Shown here one piece after another: positions 9,905 to 19,055 of a DNA stretch of 64,000 nucleotides (positions within the stretch are counted from its first letter, which is position 1; each line of letters opens with the position of its first letter). This DNA is from Ascidia mentula (lineage: Eukaryota > Chordata > Ascidiacea > Phlebobranchia > Ascidiidae), in assembly GCA_947561715.1 (NCBI GenBank), contig OX387202.1, forward strand, positions 3,534,001 to 3,598,000. Direction: 5' to 3'. A program made the translations under genes and the position numbers. Under the pieces are notes generated by a model, which was not told where the DNA came from, did no database searches, and saw only the letters and a program-made list of their open reading frames with translations.

Positions 9905-11071
9905 TCAAGTCAAGTCCGCGGCGTTAACCTGTTTAATCCCTCGGCCTTCATCCGCTATCTTGTATGGACATTCTGGATCATCTTCCAGGGAGTCTAGACG
10001 GGAAAGTGCGTCCGCGTTGCGGTGTTTGCTTCCCTCCCTGTGATGTATGTCAAAATCATAAGCGGAGAGATGTTCGACCCAGCGCGCGCAATGCCCGTAT
10101 AATTCTTTTGACTTCCACAGCCACCTCAACGAGGAATGGTCAGTCCGTAACATAAATTTTTGACCAAGGAGATAGCAACGGTAAAGCTTGGTCGCAAATA
10201 TTACGGCAAGCAGCTCTTTTCGCATGGTCGAGTAGTTGCGCTCTGACCTATTTAGGGTACGGCTGCCATAAGCCACAACACACTCCTTACCGTCAACTTC
10301 CTGGGATAGGACGCATCCCACGGCCGTATCGGATGCGTCCGTGTCAAGTATGAATGACTTATTGAAGTTAGGGTAGCAAAGGATCGGAGCAGTCGTAAGG
10401 TACCGTTTCAACTGAGCGAAGGCCTCCTGGCATCGGTCGTCCCACTGGAACCGCTTTCCTTTTTCTGTCTGCCTGTGGAGGGGACCTGCGATCTTCGCAT
10501 AGTCACGAATAAATTTGCGATAGTAAGATGTTAGGCCTAAAAACTGCCGGATCTCCTTCACATTACGCGGTGTGGGCCATTCGGAAACCGACTGTACTTT
10601 GTTGGGGTCGCATCGTATTCCGTCCTTCGACAATACGTGACCTAAAAAAGCCACATCCTCTTTGAAAAGCGAACACTTAGACGGCTTTAACGTCAGCCCC
10701 GCAGTTTGAATTCTCTCTAGGACGTCAGCTAGTCGATTTAAGTGTTGCTCGAAAGTATTGGAGTAAACAATAATGTCATCCCGCCACTCGATTCCGCTTA
10801 ATACCATGCGCATTAAGCGTTGAAAGGTCGCGTTAAATTCAAACAGGCCGACGTGACTGGTAAACGCAGTTTTTTCTTTCGAAGAGGCATCCATAGCGAC
10901 CTGCCAATAGCCAGATTTCAGGTCTAGCGTAGAAAAATACGCCGCGTTCGACATTTGGTCAAGGCTGTCGTCTATCCGGGGGATCGGGTAACTGTTCTTT
11001 TTAGTTAGCTCGTTTAGCTTGCGGTAATCGACACAAAAACGAGTCTCGCCGGATTTCTTCCGAACCAACAC
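9905..11071 (-). pseudogene. reverse transcriptase and RNase H region of the Ty3/gypsy element
   Basis: Recognisable blocks are FCVDYRKLNELTKKNSYPIP, STLDLKSGYWQVAM, DDIIVYS, FLGHVLSKDGI and RQFLGLTSYYRKFI. These are followed by the RNase H domain (ILDTDASDTAVGCVLSQ, LRTDHSSLRWLW, NADALSR). This is the Ty3/gypsy form of pol. Part of a broken fossil element. Confidence 0.95.
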
Positions 11072-11083
11072 GATCGGACTGCT

Positions 11084-12630
11084 TCACGGCGATTTAGACG
11101 GCCGAATCAGTTTGTCCATTTCTGCCAAAATCTCTTCCACTTTCGCCTTGTTGTGGTGGGGCATGCGGCGGGGCGGCTGTCGCACTGGAGCGTTATTTCC
11201 TGTGTCGATCGCGTGACGCACCACGTCCGTGCGTTCAAGGTCAACGCCAGATGTTGAGAGGCGTCCTGGTTGGCGCCGAAGAAGGGCAAACAGCTCTCCT
11301 CTTTGTTCTTCAGTTAGGTGGTTTCCGATCTGAGCTTGCTCTATAATGCACTTAAACGGGTCACGGTTATCCGCTGTTTCGTGTGGTGACACCGAACAAA
11401 TTTCTGCGCAACCGCCAAAACAATCCGGGTGTTTACATTTCGCCGACGATCCATCGACTACCACACATGCGCCAGACATTGGACATTCGACATTGCCAAA
11501 GGCATAAACAGGCGATGCCTGGGCGATCCTTGACCCGCTTGGTATTTCTACCGCTTCGTCCCCCAAATTCGCGACATAGACCCCAACAGTGTTACTCTGC
11601 GTCATCGTTATACTCGTAGCCGTCAACAACACATATTTTTCCACAAACCCGTCAATCTTCTCAGTTAGAAAAGGGGTTTCCTTGGTGTGCGGCTTTTGGC
11701 AAAAGTTTGCTGTTACACATACCTCGGTAAACGCGGGGATGGTGACATCGTCGACGACGTTACGTTTTTGGTCGAAGTGACATTTTATCTCCGATGCCTG
11801 ACGAATCGATCGGGAAAACGCAGGTGCACATGGTATGTTTTGACGTCTCGTGTCGACGTCCTTTGCGCGCATACCCGTATGCGGGCAGTCGCGCCGCATA
11901 TGGCCCAGTCCACCGCAACCATAGCAAGTCCGTGCTCGCACGTTGTTGTATTGTGGTCGTTCGCGCTTTATGGGATCCACTTGAGCTTGTAACGCCGCTA
12001 AGGTGTCCTCGAGTTGTGCGTTCTTTTCCTTGGAACGTTTCTCCATATCTTCTAACTTTTTTAGCACTAATTCCATCTCTGATGCTTTTGTGTTTACTGT
12101 AGCGACTTGGACAAAGCTCGGTGTTTGCGTATTGACAAATACTTGAGCTGCGGCTCTGAATGATCGCTCATACTTGATGGTAATCGGGATAGTGTCCGCG
12201 AGGCGCCGGTCTTGCAAGCCTTGCAATAAGGTAATGTACAGAACCTCATTTTTAAGGATAGCTTCGGTGGAGTTGCTGTAGGCACCATCGCCCAGTGCCT
12301 GTAGGGCGTAAACGAATTCGCGTGCGGATTCGCCAGGTAATTGCACGCGCCTTATCAGCTCTGCGCGTTGGCGCTCTGCGTGTTGACCATAGTAGCCCTT
12401 TGGCGTAATGCGCGTTCTTTGAGGTCCTTGTAGGAAACCTCGAACAAGTTTGCCTCTTTTTCTTGTATTGTCCATTTCAAGGCGTTGTCAATGCTTGCCA
12501 GGAACAGGTGTCGTTTCATTTCTTCTGAGGCCTCGACGCTCGTACAATAGGACTCAAATACATTAAAATACTGTCCTAGGTCAGCTCCCGGCCGTAAAGG
12601 CGGAGGTTGCATTAAAACATTAAAAGCCAT
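11084..12630 (-). pseudogene. gag-like and protease region of the Ty3/gypsy element
   Basis: The first part (MAFNVLMQPPPLRPGADLGQ and on) resembles the structural-protein region of the family. Further on is a CCHC zinc knuckle, CYGCGGLGHMRRDC, at about 11900-11940. The following part leads through a protease-like linker to the start of reverse transcriptase. Part of a broken fossil element. Confidence 0.85.
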
Positions 12631-12721
12631 TGTTAAGAAAAACCAACCTTCAAAATATCATAAAACCAAAATACACGTAGGGAGTCTCCCCAGAAAAACC
12701 AGCCGGGTGTTGTGACAGGAT

Positions 12722-12740
12722 TCTGGCGTGCTCGCCAAGT
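12722..12740 (-). promoter_or_regulatory. primer-binding-site-like sequence of the Ty3/gypsy element
   Basis: Next to the inner edge of the right (5') LTR the minus strand reads acTTGGCGAGCACGCCAGA. The TGG start, 3 bases from the LTR, fits pairing with a tRNA CCA end. The tRNA is not identified. Confidence 0.5.
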
Positions 12741-13399
12741 TGTTACGGAATTATTTCGGCAGCTTTGCAATTAAGCGGTTAGATTTTTTGGGTGGCGATG
12801 TTATCCCCCAATTAACCCTTCTACCTAATTCGGTACTTTGCACAAAACTGCCTCCCTAATTCTGATACTGTCCAGAACCCTGCAATAACGGCTCACCACA
12901 AAGCCAAAGTAACCCATGCTGATTTAACTTATTGGACGTCGTGTTCAACTATAAAACGAATAAAAACAATACAACACGCCACCGGCCAAGATCTCGACCG
13001 CTCATACACAACACTGTAAAATAGGTGCTATCAACGCGACGCCCAGAAGAAGACTCTTGGTTTCAGAGAAAATCGTTTCGTCCTCAAAAAGCACCAACCA
13101 ATCAGGATGCGCCTTCCCGACACGCGGCACATACGGGGCATACAAAAATAAGTGGAGCGTTAAATAATAGGAAAAAGAGGAGAAACGAAGGTAATAAAAT
13201 GGTGTGGTGAAAGTAAGTGAAGTGCGAGACTTAAAAGCAATGTACATGGGAAAAACAATATAATAAATGAAGTGGTACCAACGAAAGAAAACAGTGAAAT
13301 TACAAGGTGCCAGGAAGAAAAGTGAAAACAATGGAATACAAACAATAACAATAACTAACAAAAGTGTGCGGTGACGTGGAATAAATAAAATTCGTTACA
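12741..13399 (-). repeat. 5' LTR of the Ty3/gypsy element
   Basis: 659 bp, TGTTACGG to CGTTACA, followed by the duplicated ATAT. About 2% different from the left LTR. Confidence 0.95.
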
Positions 13400-13403
13400 A
13401 TAT

Positions 13404-13710
13404 CTAAAGACTTTGCCGCCGGTTGTTGAACGAATGCCACCGATAAACAGGTTTCGATGGGTGGGCGCCGAGCTGGTTTACCGTGTTTGGAAGTGTGATG
13501 GTGAAGAAGGGCCGTTTGTCGTTTTTACCAATATCGCTGGTTGCCCTGTTCTAGTCGAACCGGTGTTGCGTCCAACGGAATTTGTTTTTGGTCTGGCCGA
13601 CATATTGTTCTTTGCATGTGCGGCACGTTGAAGTGTAAATACCAAAATTGAAGCAAATTAGGTGTTGTGTCAGTTTGTACACCTTGCCAGTTATGGTAAG
13701 CTACTAAGCA
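13404..13710 (-). mobile_element. Penelope-like element copy 1, GIY-YIG endonuclease part
   Basis: The minus strand reads NFGIYTSTCRTCKEQYVGQT followed by KNKFRWTQHR. This is the GIY-YIG nuclease motif pair (GIY ... YVG) in the Cys-rich form used by Penelope-like elements. The domain continues across the gypsy insertion into 7508-7931. No reverse-transcriptase part remains in this copy, which appears 5'-truncated. Its outer flank at 13711 repeats the 17-bp string at 7491-7507. A second copy of the same family lies at 63430-64000. Confidence 0.8.
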
Positions 13711-13965
13711 AGTCTTTTAATATATATGCCCACAGTACCACAATATGTTGAGGATTTTCCTCTTTAGGATATCATATTTATTTAAAGAGATGTTGGTTGT
13801 TTTGTTTTATTTTTTTTTAGAAATATCAATCATATGAAGTAGTGTACTGCATGCATTAGTAAAGGCTTCTAGCATGGCCAGATTATAAGGCAAACTTCTT
13901 GCATTAATTGGTTGTGAGAAATTTTTTGGTCTGTCTGTTGTATTGCTGCAACAAATTCTTGTGTG
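13711..13965 (-). mobile_element. LINE copy 1, 5' segment
   Basis: The strings ttttggtctgtctgttgtattg and acaaattcttgtgt match LINE copy 2 at 29458-29500. It lies right beside the zinc-finger gene's 5' flank, the same neighbour order as in copy 2, so LINE and gene were duplicated together. Confidence 0.75.
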
Positions 13966-14158
13966 TAGAAACATAGCAGGGTTTTAATCAACACTTATTA
14001 AGTGTATTTCAACTATAACAACACTCTTTTTCAAAATGATTTTACGTGGTGGTCTGAAATATTGTAGTGGTGTGAGTTTTTTTTACACAATGCTATACGT
14101 CGTTTTTTTAGACACGCTTGCAACTTTGATATTAGGTTATTGAAACAAAGTTATCGAC

Positions 14159-14962
14159 ATGGGAAAGAATCAAGACACACTGGTACGGAAACAGAAAAAA
14201 AAGAAATCTTTCAAATTTTCATTTTGTTCAAAATTGTTTACCTTAAAAGGCAATTTAGTCAAACACGTTCGAACACATACTGAAGAAAAGCCTTTCAGAT
14301 GTGAAATTTGCGAAAAATGCTTCAAAAGCGCAGGTGAAGTCAAGACGCACAGACGAATTCATACTGGAGAGAAACCATACAAGTGCACAATTTGTTCAAA
14401 AAGCTTCAGATTTAGTGGCCATCTAAACCAACACGTCCGAATTCATACCGGAGAGAAACCTTTCAAGTGCACGTTTTGTTCAAAAGTTTTTAGCATCTCA
14501 AGCGATCTAAGAAGACACGTTCGAATACACACTGGAGAGAAGCCTTTCGAGTGCAAATTTTGTTTTAAATCATTCACAAGTAAAGCCAGTCTCAGTACGC
14601 ACGTTCAAATACACACAGGAAAAAAGCCCTATAAGTATGACATATGCGAAAAACTTTTCAAAAAGCACAGACGAACTCATACCGGAGAGAAACCATACAA
14701 ATGCACAGATTGTTCCAAAGGGTTCAGCTTTAGTTGCAATCTAACCAATCACATTCGAGTTCACACAGGAGAGAAACCCCACAAGTGTTCATTTTGCTCA
14801 AAAACATTTCTCCAAAAAACACGTCTAACCGACCATGTCAGAATCCACACAGGGGAAAAGCCGTACAGATGTGAATTTTGCGAAAAATGCTTCAAAAGAA
14901 CAAAAGATGTCCGGATGCACAGACGAAGTCATACTGGAGAGAAGCCATATAAATGCATCTAA
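14159..14962 (+). CDS. C2H2 zinc-finger protein, 267 residues (ZNF copy 1)
   Basis: An uninterrupted frame from ATG with tandem C2H2 fingers joined by HTGEKP linkers: about nine finger units in a row after a basic N-terminus (RKQKKKK). Finger 1 lacks its first Cys (FSFC). Finger 6 is shortened and has lost its first Cys (YDICEKLFKKHRRTH). The other seven have CxxC and HxxxH intact. Such proteins bind DNA in the nucleus. There is no KRAB, BTB or other effector domain. The frame stops right after [11 protein letters not shown] further finger follows at once in another frame, so the protein is C-terminally truncated compared with its ancestor; copy 3 shares the same stop. The gene is intronless here. 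The 5' flank is shared with copy 2 at 29805-29984. Confidence 0.8.
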   Translation: MGKNQDTLVRKQKKKKSFKFSFCSKLFTLKGNLVKHVRTHTEEKPFRCEICEKCFKSAGEVKTHRRIHTGEKPYKCTICSKSFRFSGHLNQHVRIHTGEKPFKCTFCSKVFSISSDLRRHVRIHTGEKPFECKFCFKSFTSKASLSTHVQIHTGKKPYKYDICEKLFKKHRRTHTGEKPYKCTDCSKGFSFSCNLTNHIRVHTGEKPHKCSFCSKTFLQKTRLTDHVRIHTGEKPYRCEFCEKCFKRTKDVRMHRRSHTGEKPYKCI

Positions 14963-15159
14963 CCTACCATGTCAGAATTCACACAGGAGAAACACCTTAC
15001 AAATGTAACATATGCAAAAATTGCTATAAGACCGTTGAGAGATTAAAAACCACACAATACCGCATGTTGCAGAGAAAACTGGCAAGTGCACGACGCTGTA
15101 GAATCGAAGTGGAAATCATATGGCACAGAAAAACTGGTATAGGATCGACACATATTTGA
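14963..15159 (+). pseudogene. detached last fingers of ZNF copy 1
   Basis: Continues as [20 protein letters not shown] and a degenerate last finger, ending at 15159. It is out of frame with the main protein because part of a finger has been lost. The equivalent in copy 3 is 35066-35290. Confidence 0.6.
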
Positions 15160-16607
15160 TGTAACACCGCGTGTGTTACTGTGTTGATAACAAATTCACA
15201 TCATGTTAAAACTTGCAGTGTCACACGCCCATCGCTGTACCTTTACAAAGGCCTGTCATATCATTTATTACGTTTGCATAATGCGATTGCGTTATGTTGG
15301 TGAAGTACTTTAATTTGGTATACCTCTAAAGATCTTTTATTTGCGGCTAATTATCTTGAAACAATATCCAGGTACGATATATAATCTCTGCCCAGAAAAG
15401 TATGTGTTACTACACCTTTGATTGGCGATAATCATTTGTTATAGAGCTCGTCCGTGAACCAATTTACGTTGTAACTTGGTACTCGTTTCTCGTATTGCAC
15501 GTTGCAGTTCAAAGAATTTGTTGGCATGTTCTGAAGCCATAAATGAGTCATTTGTATGTCACTTATATATTGCATGCAGAAATTATTCGCCATGTGTTGG
15601 ATTTTCTTTTCTCTATTGAAATCGCAAAAAAATAATAAACAGGCATGACGCAACAGTCCGAAAGGCTTTTGGAAATTTGCGGGGATAATCAGCGCGATAC
15701 TTGTGGCAGGACAATGCGACGTCAGTGTTTCAGATGCAATGCTTTGGCTTGCTTCGAAGAGTTTATTTTCGAATTGCACTTTTGGTTAATTTTCTGAAGA
15801 ATTTAAAAAAAAAAATCTGAGCCGTGACAAATTAAATCATTAAAATCAGTCATTGGTATTTTGCACGCAATCTTGAACTATATACGAAAAATCCCATGGA
15901 CGCCATTAAAACCGTAAGGGTTATCGTGTCAGTCCATCGACATATCGAATGTTCTTCGATAAACCGATTCAGTGTGCGCTTCCAAAGATGCTTTTAAATG
16001 TGACAAAGTCAATTATTACTTGCCTTGAAAGCACATGAGGTGGAACATACTTTTAGTTAGCTGACGTCACGCCTACGTGAGATGATTCCATCCATTGCTG
16101 AGATTTGTGCTGTACTGGAGGTGGGGATCAAGGTTACTGTTATCAACTACTATGGTGGTAAATATCGATCGATTCCTTCTCCACCGTTGGAAAAGTAAGT
16201 AATTTAAAAAAGGTTGAGAATCACTGTTCCAAACAATAAAAAAGGAATTTTTAGCTACATTCCTTGACTATAAAATATTATTATGTCTTTCTTTCAACCT
16301 TGCAGTGATGATTTTCATTATTTTTTCCACTTTAAAATGTTTATTTTGCTAGTCAAGCATGTTTTTGTTTTGGGAAAATTTTCATACCCATAGAAATCAC
16401 AACCCGCGATAAAGGAATTGGAAGTTGCGATTTGTGATTCAATATTATTTCCCATTTTGCCCAAATTATGAACTACCGAAGCATGTGTTTGTGCTCAATT
16501 TGAAGATACGACGACATCAACCTTAACGAAAAATGTTCTGCCCGCTTTCGTTCCTCTGTTGTTGTAAAACCTTTATCCTTAGCATGACTATCTTTTAACA
16601 TTGTTGT
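15160..16607. other. gene-free flank, duplicated at 33000-34150
   Basis: No coding potential beyond short frames. From about 15500 to 16607 it matches 33000-34150 closely (for example gaatgttcttcgataaacc and ctccaccgttggaaaag). The part from about 16200 also resembles the third intron of the four-exon gene at 54240-54380. It is therefore part of a segmental duplication. It is cut off by a Penelope-like element at 16608. Confidence 0.7.
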
Positions 16608-16670
16608 ATGGTTCTGGCCACAGTGAGTTTTTGATGTTTCGGATGGTGTGAGGTGTATTGTAAGTAGCGG

Positions 16671-16994
16671 TTAGTGTGTGTAGGTTTGTAAAAAAATGGA
16701 GGGGGTAAGTTTCCCGTTCGGTTTTGCAGTGACGTTTACGTCTAAGAATGATAAACTATGGTCGTGTTGTGTTTTTTTTCGGCTAAACTTGATAGAAGGT
16801 TCGATATTGTTTATGTGATTATGAAACCCTGCGACCTCGTCTTTTGCTATGATGACGTACGTGTCATCAACATAGCGGAGCCAAAGTCGCGGGGGTGTTT
16901 TGAATGAAGCAAGAGCGGTTTGCTCAATCTGTTCCAGAACCGGTGAAATAGCGTCCGAACCTATTTCACCGGTTGCTCTGCTCTCGGACAACAA
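16671..16994 (-). pseudogene. PLE reverse-transcriptase palm fragment
   Basis: Minus-strand frame with SPVLEQIEQTALASF, PRLWLRYVDDTYVII and HDHSLSFLDVNV. These are RT motif blocks B to D of Penelope-like elements, with the YVDD catalytic pair. It overlaps in family, but not in strand, with the neighbouring plus-strand PLE. Confidence 0.9.
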
Positions 16995-17052
16995 AAGCTA
17001 CAAGTAACTTGGCAAATCACCTTGTACCACACTGGAGGCGAAACTGAACAAA

Positions 17053-17933
17053 TTGGTGTGGAAATTACGAACAGAAGACATATCCCAACTGGAGTATCGA
17101 AGACTACATAGCAGCGACGGTGTGCTCCCTAAGTTCTACGGGTTACCCAAAATCCACAAGAAAGGTATTTCATTACGACCGATTGTTAACTCGCCAACCC
17201 ACCAGCTATCTAAGTTCATCTGCCAAATTGTATTGCCTTTAGTTAATAATACTGACTTTACCACCTCCATTTTTACAAGCCTACACCCACTAACCGCTAC
17301 TTGCAATACACCTCGCGCCATCCGAAACATTAAAAACTCATTGTGGCCATGACCCTGTATAACAGAACGATTACACATATTGCCGATCCACACACTCGGA
17401 GGGTTGAACGCAAACACATTCGGAACGTCCTAAAACTAAACAAATTTCCCACCAACCTAAATCTCACACCCCCCACACACAACAAACCCACACAAACATA
17501 CACCGCATTCACTTCGATACCATATGTACAGGGAGTTTCTAAGGGGATATCAAGAATACTCAACGTCACTGGTGTAAAATTTGCTATGAAACCGGTGTGC
17601 ACTTTAGAAAACATGTTTCCCAAACCTAAAGACCGTACTTCCATGCTTCAAATGACCGGTGTAGTTTACTTGATACCTTGCCTTGATTGTAACACAGTGT
17701 ATATTGGCCAGATTAAGCGCAATTTAACGTCTCGTATTAAAGAACACAAGGCAGCTATACGCAATATGGAACCCAATAAATCTGCCCTATGTGCCCACAT
17801 GCTTGACACCGACCACCGTATCAATTGGAAGGAAGCAAAAGTATTGAAACAAGAAACAATTTTGTCAAAACGGTTGGTTGTGGAAAGTTATTATATTAAT
17901 TCGCTACCTAATGTTTTAAATCGTAATGATTGA
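17053..17933 (+). pseudogene. PLE RT fingers and GIY-YIG endonuclease
   Basis: The first frame (17053-17352) has VLPKFYGLPKIHKKGISLRP and IVNSPTHQLSKF, the N-terminal RT motifs of PLEs. The next frame (17343-17933) has GVVYLIPCLDCNTVYIGQI with NLTSRIKEHKAAIRN, the GIY-YIG nuclease, ending ESYYINSLPNVLNRND. Family proteins are about 700-900 residues with the RT palm between these parts; here that section is absent. The nuclease end itself is uninterrupted. Confidence 0.9.
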
Positions 17934-18124
17934 AAAGTATTTTCACCCGTGTTCCACAATTTCGCCTGCGATCATTGGTGACTTTTGTTTCCCACGTTTG
18001 GCCGTTTGACCCGCGATTGTTGTTGTCCATTGATTTATGTCCCGCTGTGTTTTAACTGTTGCGCCCTTTTGTGTTTTTTCCTCGCTTAATTTCTTTGCCC
18101 TTTGGTTCGCTACTGTGTTTGTTT

Positions 18125-18200
18125 TATTCTCTGAAGAAGCCTAGTCGTACGTACAGGCGAAACGTCAGAAAATACAATCTTTTTTAAACAAATAGTGTAT
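18125..18200 (+). ncRNA. hammerhead-ribozyme-like motif in the PLE tail
   Basis: CTGAAGA (18131-18137) is followed by GCCT...AGGC, which can pair as helix II, then GAAA (18159-18162) and CGTC. This is the conserved hammerhead core CUGANGA - helix II - GAAA, placed downstream of the GIY-YIG stop. Penelope-like elements are known to carry hammerhead motifs in their terminal repeats. Helices I and III are not convincingly closed by eye, so activity is uncertain. Confidence 0.55.
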
Positions 18201-18289
18201 ATTTGTTGTTTTTTTTTACAAGAAAAACGTCAGATTCGTATTTCATCATTATACCCTTATGCGCATGTTTAGCAGCGTATACTTAATCA

Positions 18290-19055
18290 CTATATACAGG
18301 TTCTAAACCCCCGAGCTTCCGGAAAGCACAGTCGGCAGAAAATGGAACACCTTTGACAAAGAGAATCAAACGCGTCCTCTACAAACTGCTGTGTTAAGTT
18401 TAGTTATTACGCCACAGTTCACAAAGTCTATCCCTGGAAGGTGAAAAGAAACCTTCTTACACAATTTATCCTCACGTAAAACATTTCCCAGTAGAGTGGC
18501 GCCGCGATATCCACGCATTTCTGCAAATGTTTGCGGTAAATTGGCGTGAATGCATCTATGGAGATTTTTGGAGTGAATAAGAAATGAATCAAATTTACTG
18601 ACGTTCTCAAATCAGAAATAGACAGTAAAATCTGATGAAATAATGCTTATATTTACAAACGCTCATGGGTTATAATATAAAGCATGGAAACGGTTAGTTG
18701 AGATATTACAACAACTACATGAGATGCAAGGGATGATGGAACAGAAAATGTTGGTAATAACCAACTGAGATTTTGACATGAATTGCAAAATAAATATCGT
18801 ACATAACACGTTCTCAAATTTTTGGGAAATATTACCATGATAACAACTAACATACAAAAATGTGTAGCTTTTGCTAAAACACCAAAAACAGTCGTTCAGG
18901 AATTTTACTAGATGTAAATATTCTTTAGAGATTTGCGACGTCAATTCTTTCAAAAAAATGCTAAATTTATTTTTGATGTCTGTCAATGTTTCGCAATTTT
19001 GCCATGGCAACTAACGATTTAAGGTTACTTTCGTCACTGTAAACTTTCTCAACAA
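18290..19055. other. 3' flank of gene A, duplicated in blocks B and C
   Basis: No gene. Matches 43370-44760 and 55720-57100 in patches (for example tacaaactgctgtgttaag and tggcgccgcgatat). It marks the downstream edge of the triplicated unit. Confidence 0.7.

Larger units (their letters stand above)
7932..13399 (-). mobile_element. Ty3/gypsy LTR retrotransposon, nearly whole, broken
   Basis: A 5.47-kb element on the minus strand with 660-bp and 659-bp LTRs that start TG and end CA. It is flanked by the 4-bp duplication ATAT (7928-7931 and 13400-13403). A polypurine tract adjoins the left LTR and a primer-site-like string the right one. Order in element direction is gag-like region with a CCHC zinc knuckle, protease region, reverse transcriptase, RNase H, integrase. 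This pol order is diagnostic of Ty3/gypsy; there is no envelope-like frame. The two LTRs differ at roughly a dozen sites (about 2%), so the insertion is recent compared with its surroundings. The coding region has a few breaks and would not be expected to work. It inserted into a Penelope-like element that had already inserted into a LINE. Confidence 0.96.
16608..18200. mobile_element. Penelope-like element, rearranged head to head
   Basis: Two PLE pieces of opposite strand meet near 16990. 16608-16994 (minus) carries the reverse-transcriptase palm. 17000-18200 (plus) carries the RT fingers, then the GIY-YIG domain and a 3' tail with a hammerhead-like motif. The left end interrupts flank that is continuous at 34155. 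Inverted and partial tandem arrangements are known for Penelope elements. The RT palm is missing from the plus-strand piece, so neither part could make a whole protein. Confidence 0.85.
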
